NCBI RefSeq assembly: GCF_007829955.1
Contig: NZ_VIWX01000001.1
Coordinates: forward strand, 1,612,001 to 1,676,000
Direction: 5' to 3'
From: Saccharopolyspora dendranthemae
GTDB taxonomy: Bacteria; Actinomycetota; Actinomycetes; Mycobacteriales; Pseudonocardiaceae
DNA length: 64,000 bases
Position 1 is the first letter of the stretch. The number at the start of each line of letters is the position of its first letter. Positions 43,088-51,391 of the stretch are shown here, piece by piece. The translations under genes and the position numbers were made by a program. A model generated the notes under the pieces. The model was given only the letters and a program-made list of their open reading frames with translations. It had not been told where the DNA came from and searched no databases.

Positions 43088-43570
43088 TCAGCGGCCGGCG
43101 GTGACGCCCGCGCGGCGGGGTTCGCGGCGCATGTCGATGTGCGGAATGCCGTCTTCGAGGTATTCCTCACCGGTCTCCACGAAGCCGAAGGAGGCGTAGA
43201 AGTCCTTGGCGTAGGTCTGCGCGGACAGCACGGCGGGCGAGTTCTGCACCTCGGCGACGGCGGCGCGCATCAGCTTGCGCCCGAGGCCGAGGCCGCGCGC
43301 GCTCTTGGCGGTGCAGACGCGGCCGATGCGGTAGGTGCCGTCGGGGTCTTCGAGCAGCCGCAGGTAGCCGAGCACGTAGTCATCGGCGGAGTCGACCCAG
43401 AAGTGCCGGGTCGAATCCTCCAGGTCCCGCCCGTCGAGCTCGGGGTAGGCGCACTCCTGTTCGACGACGAAGACGTCGACGCGCAACCGCAGCATCCGGT
43501 AGAAGTCGTAGGCGTCCAGGTCCGCGGTGTAGGCGCGTTGCACGGCGGTCGCGAGCGGCTGAAGGGTCAC
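43088..43570 (-). CDS. GNAT family N-acetyltransferase
   Basis: 160 residues of the ElaA-like GNAT group: YDFYRMLRLRVDVFVVEQEC is the family N-terminus, and the acetyl-CoA pyrophosphate loop is CTAKSARGLGLGRKLMRAAV. SFGFVETGEEYLEDGIPHID closes the domain. The GTG at 43570 gives the correct length, although the in-frame region upstream is open. It lies upstream of the chelatase riboswitch on the same strand, as in mycobacteria (chelatase followed by a GNAT gene). The acyl acceptor is unknown. Confidence 0.9.
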   Translation of the reverse strand: MTLQPLATAVQRAYTADLDAYDFYRMLRLRVDVFVVEQECAYPELDGRDLEDSTRHFWVDSADDYVLGYLRLLEDPDGTYRIGRVCTAKSARGLGLGRKLMRAAVAEVQNSPAVLSAQTYAKDFYASFGFVETGEEYLEDGIPHIDMRREPRRAGVTAGR

Positions 43571-43650
43571 TCTTACCTGGATATCACAGGACTTCCCGGT
43601 TTCCCGAACTCGTCGGCGGCCGGAGTTGTGCAGACCACTCGCGCACGGGC

Positions 43651-44466
43651 TCACGGCGCGTAGTGGGACAGCCTCGTGTAGACGCCGGGAGTGCCGGGTC
43701 GACCGCATCCGGTTCCGTAGGACACCACGCCGATGAGCCGTCCGTCGGCGACGATCGGTCCGCCGGAGTCGCCGGCGCAGGCATCGCGCCCGCCTTCGGG
43801 ATATCCGGCGCAGAACATGCTGCTCGGGTCGTAGTTCGGGTACGCGGAGCGGCAGCTCTCGTCGGGGGCCACCGGCACTTCCACGGACCGGAGGGTGTCG
43901 GAGGCCGGACCGTCTTCGCTGGTGCGGCCCCATCCGTAGACGCGAGCGGGGGCGCCGGGCCGGTAGGGCGACTCGTCGCCCGGCTCGACCACGGGCAGCG
44001 GGCGCTGCGGCAGGGGCGTGCTGAGCTTGAGCACCGCGAGGTCGTCGCCGGTGGTGAAGTCCTCGTACTGCGGGTGCACCCACACGCTGTCGACCTCGGC
44101 TTCGGTGCCTTCCGAGCTGCGCAGGTCGGTGCGTCCGGCGACCACCTTGAGGTCGCTGGGCGAGCGCTCCGCTCCGGTGAGCGGGTCGTGCGCGCAGTGG
44201 GCCGCGGTGACGACCTCACCAGCGCGGATCAGGGTGCCGCCGCAGAAGTGGTTGCCGTACCGATCGGTGAGCGCGACGGCCCAGGGGGCCTCCTGGGTGT
44301 CGGCGCCGGAGCCGCCGAGGATCCGGGACTGCGGCTGGTCGTCCCCGGTGATCGCCGGTTGGGCGTGAGCGGCGGGGCTCGTGCTCGCCAGCGCGGTGAC
44401 CGCCCCGGCGATGGCGAGCGCGCGCAGCGCTCGGGTCTTGTCGGCGGATCCCTGTTCGCGGCCCAA
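43651..44466 (-). CDS. Secreted trypsin-like serine protease (S1), copy A
   Basis: 271 residues with a signal peptide (RALAIAGAVTALASTSPAAH) and a short propeptide. The mature N-terminus is probably ILGGSGADTQEAPWAVAL. The catalytic triad is His in VVTAAHCAHD, Asp in GDDLAVLKL and Ser in DACAGDSGGPIVAD; the S1 pocket residue before the Ser loop is Asp, so cleavage after Arg/Lys is expected. Paired cysteines support disulfides. The TTG at 44466 has GGAGG eight bases upstream. It is a close paralogue of the protease at 47625. Confidence 0.92.
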   Translation of the reverse strand: MGREQGSADKTRALRALAIAGAVTALASTSPAAHAQPAITGDDQPQSRILGGSGADTQEAPWAVALTDRYGNHFCGGTLIRAGEVVTAAHCAHDPLTGAERSPSDLKVVAGRTDLRSSEGTEAEVDSVWVHPQYEDFTTGDDLAVLKLSTPLPQRPLPVVEPGDESPYRPGAPARVYGWGRTSEDGPASDTLRSVEVPVAPDESCRSAYPNYDPSSMFCAGYPEGGRDACAGDSGGPIVADGRLIGVVSYGTGCGRPGTPGVYTRLSHYAP

Positions 44467-44605
44467 AGCGGGTGCCTCCAGCTGTCGCGGTCATCGACGG
44501 AGCGGACACACCGTAATCACCCGCACACCGAAACATCACGAGGCGCAACTCACACGCCGACGGGAAAATCTTTCGATAAACTGGAACCGGAAAGCAAATT
44601 CTTTC

Positions 44606-44629
44606 GCGATCGTCGGCGTTGACGATCGC
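44606..44629. promoter_or_regulatory. Inverted repeat in divergent protease/LysE region
   Basis: The arms GCGATCGTC and GACGATCGC are perfect with a 6-base spacer. They lie in the 298-bp gap 44467-44764, which is locally A/T-richer than its surroundings. It could be an operator for the LysE gene or part of its leader. Confidence 0.45.
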
Positions 44630-44764
44630 AACTCCACCTCAGGCCGCTGCGGATCCGGGTGCCTCCACCCCGGGCGTCCGCCGATTTCGCCTGACCGGAT
44701 GACGAGAAGCACCTGATCAAGGGACGCAGCCGTGCGTGCTGCCCGGAAAAGAGAGGAACTCGCC

Positions 44765-45391
44765 GTGCTCCTGGACCCGACGCCGTTGCCCGCCTTCCTG
44801 CTGGCGAGCGCGGTCGTGATCATCACCCCGGGAGTGGACGTCTTCCTGCTGCTGCGCACATCGCTGAACCACGGGCGCAAGGCGGGCATGCTCGCGCTGG
44901 CCGGGATCCACAGCGCCAGCGCGCTGCAGGTCACCCTGGTCATCTCCGGACTGGGAGCCCTGATCACCAGCGCGCCGGGCGTGCTGGTGGCGCTGAAGTG
45001 GGTGGGCGCGGCCTACCTCCTCTTCCTCGCGGCGACCATCGTGCGCGGGTACTGGCTGACCAAGCGCGAATCCGGCTCGCTGGACGTTCCGCCGCCGGAT
45101 GACGGCAACCCCTACCTGCGCGGCCTGCTCAGCAACCTGACCAACCCGAAGATGCTGCTGTTCAGCCTCGCGTTCCTGCCGCAGTTCGTCGGGGCGTCCG
45201 CGCAGCCTGCGCTCCAGCTCGTCGCGCTGGGCGTCGTCTTCCTGCTGCTGGCCGCGATCTGGGAGGCCGGCATCGTGCTGGCCGCAGCCGGGATCGCCGA
45301 CCGGCTAAAGAACCCCCGAGTCTCGAAGTCGCTGGACGCGTTGAGCGCGACGGCTTTCGTGACCATCTCGATCGGACTCGTCGCGAGCTGA
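44765..45391 (+). CDS. LysE/RhtB family amino acid exporter
   Basis: 208 residues with six hydrophobic segments. It has the LysE signature FLLASAVVIITPGVDVFLLL with the conserved TPG, then HGRKAGMLALAGIHSASALQ, and GLLSNLTNPKMLLFSLAFLP in the middle. The GTG at 44765 has AGAGGAA upstream and gives the family length; a start at 44732 adds 11 charged residues. The final 87 bp overlap the convergent MFS gene on the other strand. The substrate is probably an amino acid or derivative. Confidence 0.9.
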   Translation: MLLDPTPLPAFLLASAVVIITPGVDVFLLLRTSLNHGRKAGMLALAGIHSASALQVTLVISGLGALITSAPGVLVALKWVGAAYLLFLAATIVRGYWLTKRESGSLDVPPPDDGNPYLRGLLSNLTNPKMLLFSLAFLPQFVGASAQPALQLVALGVVFLLLAAIWEAGIVLAAAGIADRLKNPRVSKSLDALSATAFVTISIGLVAS

Positions 45392-46525
45392 CAGCAGGGT
45401 CAGCAGCGCGAGCCCGGCCAGCACCAGGAGCACGACGGGCACGGTGACCACGCCCGAGAGCAGGCTGACCACGAACGGCGTGCAGAAGCCCAGGTAGGCC
45501 AGCACCCACATGATCGCGGTCAGCCCGGCGAGCTCGGACGGCCCGGCGATGCGCCCGACCATGGTCAGGCAGTAGGTCGAGACGAAGCCGTAGCCGGTGC
45601 CCAGCGTCAGCGCGGCGACCAGCCCCAGCCAGGGCTGCACCTGCCACGCCGCGAACGCGGCCAGCACCAGCCCGGCCGCGATGGCCAGCAGGCCGAACAC
45701 GGCCGTCGCGCGCAGCCCGCGCCGGGCGATCCGACGCGCCCACGGCTGCACGACCGCGCCGAAACCCGGTGCGCACAACGTCGACACCCCGGCGTAGAGC
45801 ACCTCGTAGCCGGGCGCGTGGGCGGTGACCGCCGCGGGCAGCACCGCGAAACCGACCGTGGGGCACAGGAAGATCCACGGCGCCACCGGCGCCACCCGGC
45901 GCAGGAAGCGGGGATCGCGAGCCCCCTCGCCGCGCGGCGCCCCGGCGACCGGTTCGACGCGGGTCTCGGGGCAGCGCAACGCCAGCGGCAACGTCACCGC
46001 GCACAGCAGGAGGTGCGGGACGTAGGCGCTGACCAGCGGGAGCGGAACCCAGGTCGCCACCAGCGCGGAAACCAGGCCGCTGATGCTGAACCCGGCCGCC
46101 AGCAGTACGCCCGCCCTGCGGGCACCGGCGCCGTCCTCGGTCGCGGTGCCGAACGGCGGGTGCGACAGGTCGCGCACCCAGGCGCTCCCCGCGGCCAGCA
46201 CGGCACCCGTGCTCACCCCGACGACCAGCCGCCCGACCACCAGCCACGGCACGACGTGCGCACCGAGCATCAACGCCACGGTGGCCAGCGCGCTGAGCAC
46301 GATCGCCCAGATCACCACCGGTTTGCGGCCGCGCCGATCAGCCAGCGGACCGCCGAACAGCAGGCCGGGCACCAGCCCGAGCACGTACAGCGCGAGCAAC
46401 CCGGTGGCGAACGCAGGGCTCAGCCCCAGCTCGCCTCGGTACGCCCCCAGCAGCGGGGAGAACTGGTTCGCGCCCCAGCCGGCGACCATCAGCAGCAGCG
46501 CGGCAGGCACCCACACGTTTCGCAC
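45305..46525 (-). CDS. MFS transporter
   Basis: 406 residues with twelve hydrophobic helices. The cytoplasmic loop signature is FGGPLADRRGRKPVVIWAIV, followed by VVGRLVVGVSTGAVLAAGSA. It is divergent from a LysR gene (173 bp between starts), which probably regulates it. Its last 29 codons (RDESDRDGHESRRAQRVQRL, then RDSGVL) lie antisense to the end of the LysE gene, an 87-bp convergent overlap; the hydrophilic tail may be a read-out of that overlap. The substrate is unknown, likely a small toxic metabolite. Confidence 0.9.
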   Translation of the reverse strand: MRNVWVPAALLLMVAGWGANQFSPLLGAYRGELGLSPAFATGLLALYVLGLVPGLLFGGPLADRRGRKPVVIWAIVLSALATVALMLGAHVVPWLVVGRLVVGVSTGAVLAAGSAWVRDLSHPPFGTATEDGAGARRAGVLLAAGFSISGLVSALVATWVPLPLVSAYVPHLLLCAVTLPLALRCPETRVEPVAGAPRGEGARDPRFLRRVAPVAPWIFLCPTVGFAVLPAAVTAHAPGYEVLYAGVSTLCAPGFGAVVQPWARRIARRGLRATAVFGLLAIAAGLVLAAFAAWQVQPWLGLVAALTLGTGYGFVSTYCLTMVGRIAGPSELAGLTAIMWVLAYLGFCTPFVVSLLSGVVTVPVVLLVLAGLALLTLLSARDESDRDGHESRRAQRVQRLRDSGVL

Positions 46526-46698
46526 ACCTAACGTTCTACGTCCCCCACGCCACCGCAGGTACCGACCGTTCGGATTTCCCGAACGCCGACGGCATCAACG
46601 CGGTGAGTGCAGCAAGGCCGACGCCTGATGCTGGGCCGACGTCGCGAATCACCTCTCATTCGCTGGCCTCTCGATTCGCCCGGTTCTACGTTGCGGGG

Positions 46699-47610
46699 AT
46701 GGACCTGCGGCGGTTGGAGACGTTGCTGGCGGTGGCCGATGAAGCGCACTTCGGCCGGGCCGCCGAGCGGTTGTTCCTGGCCAAGGCGACCGTCACCGAG
46801 CACGTCAAGCAGCTGGAGCAGGACTTCGGGACGCCGCTGCTGGATCGCAGCCCGGTGCGGCTGACGCCTGCGGGCCACCGGCTCGCGCGGCACGCTCGCG
46901 CACTGCTCGCCGCCGCCGAGGTCGCCCGCGCCGACGTCGCCGAGGCCGCCTCCAGCGAGCCCGGGACCTTGCGGGTGGGCGTCATGGGACACGGCTCGGC
47001 GGAGTTGACGCCGGCGACCGTGCAGGCCTTCCGGATGGCCCACCCGGAGATCGACCTCCGGGTGGTGCCGCTGGACTTCACCGAGCACGTGTCGGCCCTG
47101 CTGGAGCACCGCGTGGACGTCGCCTTCGTCCGGCCCGCGCCGGAGGACGAGCGCGTCGAGATCGACGTGCTGACCACCGAGCGGCGCATCGTCGTGGTCC
47201 CGGCCCGCTGGGAACTGGCCGACGCGCCCGAGGTGGAACTGGCCGACGTGCTCGACCTCCCGTTCATCCGGCTTCCCGAGCGCACGCCGCGCCAGTTCTC
47301 CGACTACCTGTACTTTACCGCGGCGCGGGGCGGTGAGGCCCCGCGCCGCGGCCGGGACGACGCGGTCACGCCGCACGAGGTGCTCGCCACCGCCGCCGCC
47401 GGACGCGGGGCGGGTTCGGCGCTGGAGTCCTTCGAGCGCTTCTACCCGTGGCCCGGCACCCGATGCGTCCCGGTGGCCGACGCCCCGTGGGAGCACAGCG
47501 TGCTGGTCAGCCGTTCCGGCGATCTCGGCCCGCAGGTGCGGGCCTTCCGGACCGTCGCGACCGGACTTGCCCGGGAGCTGGGCCCCGGGCTGCGGTTGTC
47601 CCCTGCGTGA
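46699..47610 (+). CDS. LysR-family transcriptional regulator
   Basis: 303 residues. The winged helix-turn-helix MDLRRLETLLAVADEAHFGR then AAERLFLAKATVTEHVKQLE is followed by a substrate-binding domain (LRVGVMGHGSAELTPATVQA; VDVAFVRPAPEDERVEID). The ATG at 46699 follows GGGG and leads directly into the domain; the frame is open to 46603, but those residues are not LysR-like. Divergent orientation to the MFS gene suggests it controls that exporter. Its stop lies in the first copy of a 14-bp tandem duplication that also holds the stop of the convergent protease. Confidence 0.92.
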   Translation: MDLRRLETLLAVADEAHFGRAAERLFLAKATVTEHVKQLEQDFGTPLLDRSPVRLTPAGHRLARHARALLAAAEVARADVAEAASSEPGTLRVGVMGHGSAELTPATVQAFRMAHPEIDLRVVPLDFTEHVSALLEHRVDVAFVRPAPEDERVEIDVLTTERRIVVVPARWELADAPEVELADVLDLPFIRLPERTPRQFSDYLYFTAARGGEAPRRGRDDAVTPHEVLATAAAGRGAGSALESFERFYPWPGTRCVPVADAPWEHSVLVSRSGDLGPQVRAFRTVATGLARELGPGLRLSPA

Positions 47611-47631
47611 TCAGTGCTGCGTGATCAGTGC
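47604..47631. repeat. 14-bp tandem duplication holding two convergent stops
   Basis: TGCGTGATCAGTGC occurs twice in a row. The LysR stop (TGA) falls in the first copy and the minus-strand protease stop in the second, since TGATCA yields TGA on both strands. It is probably a recent slippage event. Confidence 0.8.
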
Positions 47632-48425
47632 TGCGCGGTGAGCTGCGCCTGGACGTCGGCCTGGTAGGTCGCCACGCGGGTGTAGATGCCTGGGCTGCCC
47701 GGCCGGGCGCAGCCGTTGCCGGTGGAGACGATGCCGACCAGCTTGCCGTCGACGACCAGCGGACCGCCGGAGTCACCCTGGCAGCTGTCGATGCCGCCCT
47801 GCGGGAACCCGGCGCAGACCATCGCCTTGGGGTCGTACTGGTCGTAGGCGGCCTTGCAGTCGGCGTCCGAGGTCAGCGGGACCTCGGCCTTCTGCAGGGT
47901 CTCCGAGGCGTCGCCGCCTTCGGAGGTGGCGCCCCAGCCGAGCACGGTGGCCATCCGGCCCGCCTCGTAGGAGGCGGTGTCGGCGGGTGTGGCGACCGGC
48001 AACGGCGCCTGCGTGAGCTGCTGGTCGAGGGTCAGCACCGCCACGTCGGACCCGGTGTTGGCGTCCTGGTAGTCGGGGTGCACCCAGACGTCGGTGACCT
48101 TGGCCTCGGCGCCGTCGGCGGACGACTTGTTCTCCCGCCCGGCGACGACCCGGACCGAGGCGGGCTTCTCGCCCTTGACGCAGTGCGCGGCGGTGATGAT
48201 CTTGTTGGCCGCGCCGATGCTGCCGCCGCAGAACTGGTTGCCCTGGTCGTCGGCCAGGTAGACCACCCACGGGTGATCGGCGATCCGAGCGGCTTGGCCA
48301 CCGACGATCGGCGGCGCAGCCGCACCCTGCTCGGTGGCGTTCGCCGTGGTGGCCAGCAGTCCGCCGACCAGGCTCATCGCCGCCAGCGTCCCCGCCGCTG
48401 CCCGCACCCCGAACTTCTTCGACAT
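47625..48425 (-). CDS. Secreted trypsin-like serine protease (S1), copy B
   Basis: 266 residues with a signal peptide (RAAAGTLAAMSLVGGLLATT) and mature start IVGGQAARIADHPWVVYL. The triad is His in IITAAHCVKG, Asp in GSDVAVLTL and Ser in DSCQGDSGGPLVVD; the specificity-pocket Asp six residues before the Ser predicts trypsin-like cleavage. Cys pairs are in the usual positions. It is paralogous to the protease at 43651, with the same length and shared blocks such as VWVHP and GGIDSC/GGRDAC. The start is at 48425 with GGAG-rich sequence upstream. It probably has nutritional or developmental roles. Confidence 0.93.
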   Translation of the reverse strand: MSKKFGVRAAAGTLAAMSLVGGLLATTANATEQGAAAPPIVGGQAARIADHPWVVYLADDQGNQFCGGSIGAANKIITAAHCVKGEKPASVRVVAGRENKSSADGAEAKVTDVWVHPDYQDANTGSDVAVLTLDQQLTQAPLPVATPADTASYEAGRMATVLGWGATSEGGDASETLQKAEVPLTSDADCKAAYDQYDPKAMVCAGFPQGGIDSCQGDSGGPLVVDGKLVGIVSTGNGCARPGSPGIYTRVATYQADVQAQLTAQH

Positions 48426-48685
48426 GGTTCGTCTCCTCCCCCGGAGCCTCCCGGCGGCCGTCCGTCCGCCGCTCCGGCTCGTCCAAAGTGTCCACGAGTA
48501 AGAGGAAACGAACCCCCTGTCAGATACACCTCGGCCGGGAGCACAACACGAACGAGTGGAATTTTACGGCGTTCTCCACTCGGACGGCCCATCCTTTTCC
48601 TCCACAGTGGACGGACAAATCCGACGGCGAGAACAGGTTGCGACGTGATGTCCGCAGTGGACGGACGAACTGGGACGATGGCCGT

Positions 48686-49597
48686 TCAGTAGCCGGCGGC
48701 GACGTCCACCAGACCGAGCAGCGGCTGGCCCGCCATCTGGCGGCGGACGTTCTCCTCGACCCGGCGCGCCAGGGCGGGCATCTGCAGCGACGGCGGGTTG
48801 GCCGTGTGCGGCGAGATCAGCGCGCGCGGGTGGCTGAACAGGGGGTGCCCGTCACGGAGCGGCTCCGGGTCGGTCACGTCGAGCGCGGCCCCACCGATCC
48901 GGCCGGCGTCGAGCGCCTCGACGAGGGCTTCGGTGTCGACCAGCGACCCCCGGGCGATGTTGATCAACCACGCGTCGGACTTCATCGTCCGCAGCGCGGC
49001 GGCGTCGATGAGCTTCGAGGTCGCCGAGGTCGCCGGAGCCGCCACCACCACGAAGTCCGACTCGGCGAGCACCTCGTTCACGCCCTCGGCGTCCTCGGAA
49101 CGGCAGGTCCGCTCGGCCCCCAGCACGGGCTTGCCCGAGCGGTTCACCGCGAGCACCCGGACCTGGAAGGGGCGCAGCATCTCGATCAGGGCCTTGCCGA
49201 TCCCACCGGCGCCGATGATGCCGACCGTCGACCCGGCGAGGCTGCGCATCCCCTCCGGGCGCTGCCAGGCCGTCGCCCGCGCCATCGCGGGCAGCTGCCG
49301 CGCACCGGCGAGCATCAGGCCGAGCGTGTGCTCGGCGACCGTCTGCGCGAAGGTGCCCGCGGCCGAGGTGAAGGTCAGGTCCTCGCGCAGCACACCGGCG
49401 CTCACCCAGGACTCGATGCCCGCCGACGGCAGCTGCACCCACTCCAGGTCCGGCCGGTCGTAGTCGGCGAACCTGCTCGGCTCCCCGCCGAACCACACCA
49501 GCGCGTTCGCGTCCTCCGCGGCGCTCAGCTCGGCACCGGCCGCCAGCACGGCGGATTCCAGTTCCGGGTGGGCCGTCGGACCAACGTGGACCTTCAC
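48686..49597 (-). CDS. D-isomer-specific 2-hydroxyacid dehydrogenase
   Basis: 303 residues, NAD(P)-dependent. The Rossmann motif is STVGIIGAGGIGKALIEMLR, and the catalytic Arg, Glu and His lie in LINIARGSLVDTEALVEAL, LDVTDPEPLRDGHPLF and ALISPHTAN. The GTG at 49597 has GGAGGAGAA directly upstream. It lies 37 bp after the KDPG/KDG aldolase-like gene and downstream of the PfkB kinase, all on the minus strand. A likely role is reduction of a 2-keto acid formed in a sugar-acid route, or glyoxylate/hydroxypyruvate reduction; the exact substrate is uncertain. Confidence 0.9.
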   Translation of the reverse strand: MKVHVGPTAHPELESAVLAAGAELSAAEDANALVWFGGEPSRFADYDRPDLEWVQLPSAGIESWVSAGVLREDLTFTSAAGTFAQTVAEHTLGLMLAGARQLPAMARATAWQRPEGMRSLAGSTVGIIGAGGIGKALIEMLRPFQVRVLAVNRSGKPVLGAERTCRSEDAEGVNEVLAESDFVVVAAPATSATSKLIDAAALRTMKSDAWLINIARGSLVDTEALVEALDAGRIGGAALDVTDPEPLRDGHPLFSHPRALISPHTANPPSLQMPALARRVEENVRRQMAGQPLLGLVDVAAGY

Positions 49598-49634
49598 TTC
49601 TCCTCCAGATCTCACTGCTGCTGACAAGACGCCC

Positions 49635-50228
49635 TCAAGCGTCGACGAGCTGCGCCAAGGCGGGCAGCTGCGCCTCATCCTCCAGCGCTGAGCCGACCGC
49701 GACCACATCGGCTCCGGCCTGCAGGAACTCGGGCGCGTTGCGCGCGTTCATCCCGCCGGTCGCGACCACCCGCAGCCCCGGGAAGGGTCCTTTCATCGCG
49801 CGGAACCAGCCGCTGCCCAGTTCCGCGGCGGGGAACGCCTTCACCCACGACGACCCGAGCCGCAGGGCCTGCTGGACCTCGCTGGGCGTGGCCACTCCCG
49901 GCACGTGGGGGAGGTCGAGCTCGGCGCTCAACCGCACGATCTCCGCGTCGAGGCCGGGGGCGATGGTGAAGGCCGCCCCCAGATCGCGAGCGGTGCGCAG
50001 CCGGTCCGGTGTGGTGATCGTGCCCGCGCCGACCGGACGTCCGCGCTCGGCGCCCGCCCGCACGGCCGCGGCCAGGGACGGTTCTGCCTCCGGCGTCTCG
50101 ATCGGGACCTCGACCGCGTCGATGCCCAGGTCCCAGGCTCGCCGGGCCAGCTCGACCGTCCGCTGCGGGTCCATGCCTCGCAGGATTGCCATCACCGGCC
50201 CGGCGAAAAGCTCGTCCAGCAGGGACAT
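49635..50228 (-). CDS. 2-keto-3-deoxy(phospho)gluconate aldolase (KDPG type)
   Basis: 197-residue class I aldolase that splits KDPG or a related 2-keto-3-deoxy acid phosphate to pyruvate and an aldehyde. Key residues are the Glu in AVEVPIETPEAEPSL, GAGTITTPDRLRTARDLGAA, FTIAPGLDAEIVRLS and the Schiff-base Lys in SSWVKAFPAAELGSGWFRAM. The ATG at 50228 starts one base after the kinase stop; an ATG three codons earlier overlaps the kinase end and is an alternative. The PfkB kinase partner just upstream supports a KDG-to-KDPG-to-pyruvate route. Confidence 0.9.
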   Translation of the reverse strand: MSLLDELFAGPVMAILRGMDPQRTVELARRAWDLGIDAVEVPIETPEAEPSLAAAVRAGAERGRPVGAGTITTPDRLRTARDLGAAFTIAPGLDAEIVRLSAELDLPHVPGVATPSEVQQALRLGSSWVKAFPAAELGSGWFRAMKGPFPGLRVVATGGMNARNAPEFLQAGADVVAVGSALEDEAQLPALAQLVDA

Positions 50229-50229
50229 C

Positions 50230-51201
50230 TCACTCATCTCCGCCGAATCGCAGTGCGTTCCAACTCCGCTCGTCGAGCGCCATCCAGCGCGCCAGCGATT
50301 CGGCCTCGGGCGGCGCGGCGTGGTCCTCGGTGCTGCGCAGGCTGTGCGCGGCCAGCAGGTGCCCTCGCCGCAGGCAGCGCACGTCGTCCTCGCCCCGGAG
50401 TACGCCGGAGAGGAATCCGGCCGCGAACGCGTCTCCCGCGCCGACCGGTTCGACGACATCGACGGCCGGCGCGCGAACGACGGCGCTCGTCTCGCCCAGC
50501 GCATGAGCGGCCTCGGCGCCGTCCTTCACCACGACCGTGACCGGCGAGTCGAGCAGTTCTCGCACGTCCTCGGCGGTTTTCACGCCCCACAGGGCGGCGG
50601 CTTCGTCGAGCCCGACGAACACCACGTCGGCGAGCTGCGCGAGCTCGGCGAGCACCGGAGCGGCGTGCCGGGCCGGCCACAGCGCGGGCCGGTGGTTGAC
50701 GTCGAAGGAGATCGGGGCGCGGCGCGGGCGGGTCAGCAACCGCCGGATCAGCCGGTCGCAGCTCTCCGAGAGCGCGGGGGTGATGCCGCTGATGTGCAGG
50801 ACGCGCGCGGCGTCGATGACCTCGTCGGCGAGGAAGTCCAGGTCCATCGTCGAGGCCGCCGAGCCCGCGCGGTAGTAGTGCACGCGGGTGCCGTCCGGGC
50901 CGGGGTCCTTGAAGTAGACGCCGGTCGGCGCATCGGAACGCACCTCGACCAGACCGGTCTCGACACCGGATCGGTCGAGGGAGGCGACCAGTCGCCGTCC
51001 CAGCGGGTCGGCACCGACCCGGCTCGCCCACCGCACGCGGTGCCCGAGCGAGGCGAGGTGAACGGCCACGTTGGACTCGGCACCACCGGCGGAGAGGGTG
51101 AAGGAGGCGGATTCCTCCAAGGGGACCGGTGCGGACGGGGCGACCAACGACATGGTCTCGCCCAGGCACAACACCTCGGTCTCGTCGCCCGGCTGTGCCA
51201 C
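50230..51201 (-). CDS. PfkB-family sugar kinase, probable 2-keto-3-deoxygluconate kinase
   Basis: 323-residue ribokinase-like enzyme. The N-terminal substrate region is LSAGGAESNVAVHLASLGHR, and the ATP/anion-hole motif with catalytic aspartate is VVEPVGAGDAFAAGFLSGVL. Other features are VGADPLGRRLVASLDRSGV and SFDVNHRPALWPARHAAPVL, typical of KdgK. The GTG at 51201 has GGGAGGAAAC upstream. It is followed by the aldolase with adjacent stop and start, so kinase, aldolase and dehydrogenase form one operon. The sugar acid used (gluconate, galactonate or other) is not fixed. Confidence 0.9.
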   Translation of the reverse strand: MAQPGDETEVLCLGETMSLVAPSAPVPLEESASFTLSAGGAESNVAVHLASLGHRVRWASRVGADPLGRRLVASLDRSGVETGLVEVRSDAPTGVYFKDPGPDGTRVHYYRAGSAASTMDLDFLADEVIDAARVLHISGITPALSESCDRLIRRLLTRPRRAPISFDVNHRPALWPARHAAPVLAELAQLADVVFVGLDEAAALWGVKTAEDVRELLDSPVTVVVKDGAEAAHALGETSAVVRAPAVDVVEPVGAGDAFAAGFLSGVLRGEDDVRCLRRGHLLAAHSLRSTEDHAAPPEAESLARWMALDERSWNALRFGGDE

Positions 51202-51391
51202 GTTTCCTCCCGTCACCGCTGAATCGGGCGCCAGCTTAGCCACTCGTCGCTGCAGAATGCACACCCCTCATTGCGGAGAGCGCAACATTGCCGGGAGAAC
51301 CGGCGAGCCGGAGGCGCGTGAGGTCTCCTAGGCTGTGCCCGGTGATCGCCGACGATCACCCCCTAGCCATCAGGAAAAGGAGGATGCTCGC

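Noticed and set aside
39444-43199. A 1,251-codon plus-strand open frame
   Set aside because: It runs through the MFS gene in another frame and antisense through the chelatase and the riboswitch. Long stop-free frames are expected at this GC content.
48600-48672. Repeated CAGTGGACGGAC before the hydroxyacid dehydrogenase end
   Set aside because: Two 12-base direct copies only, no symmetry and no clear context; probably chance or a minor duplication.
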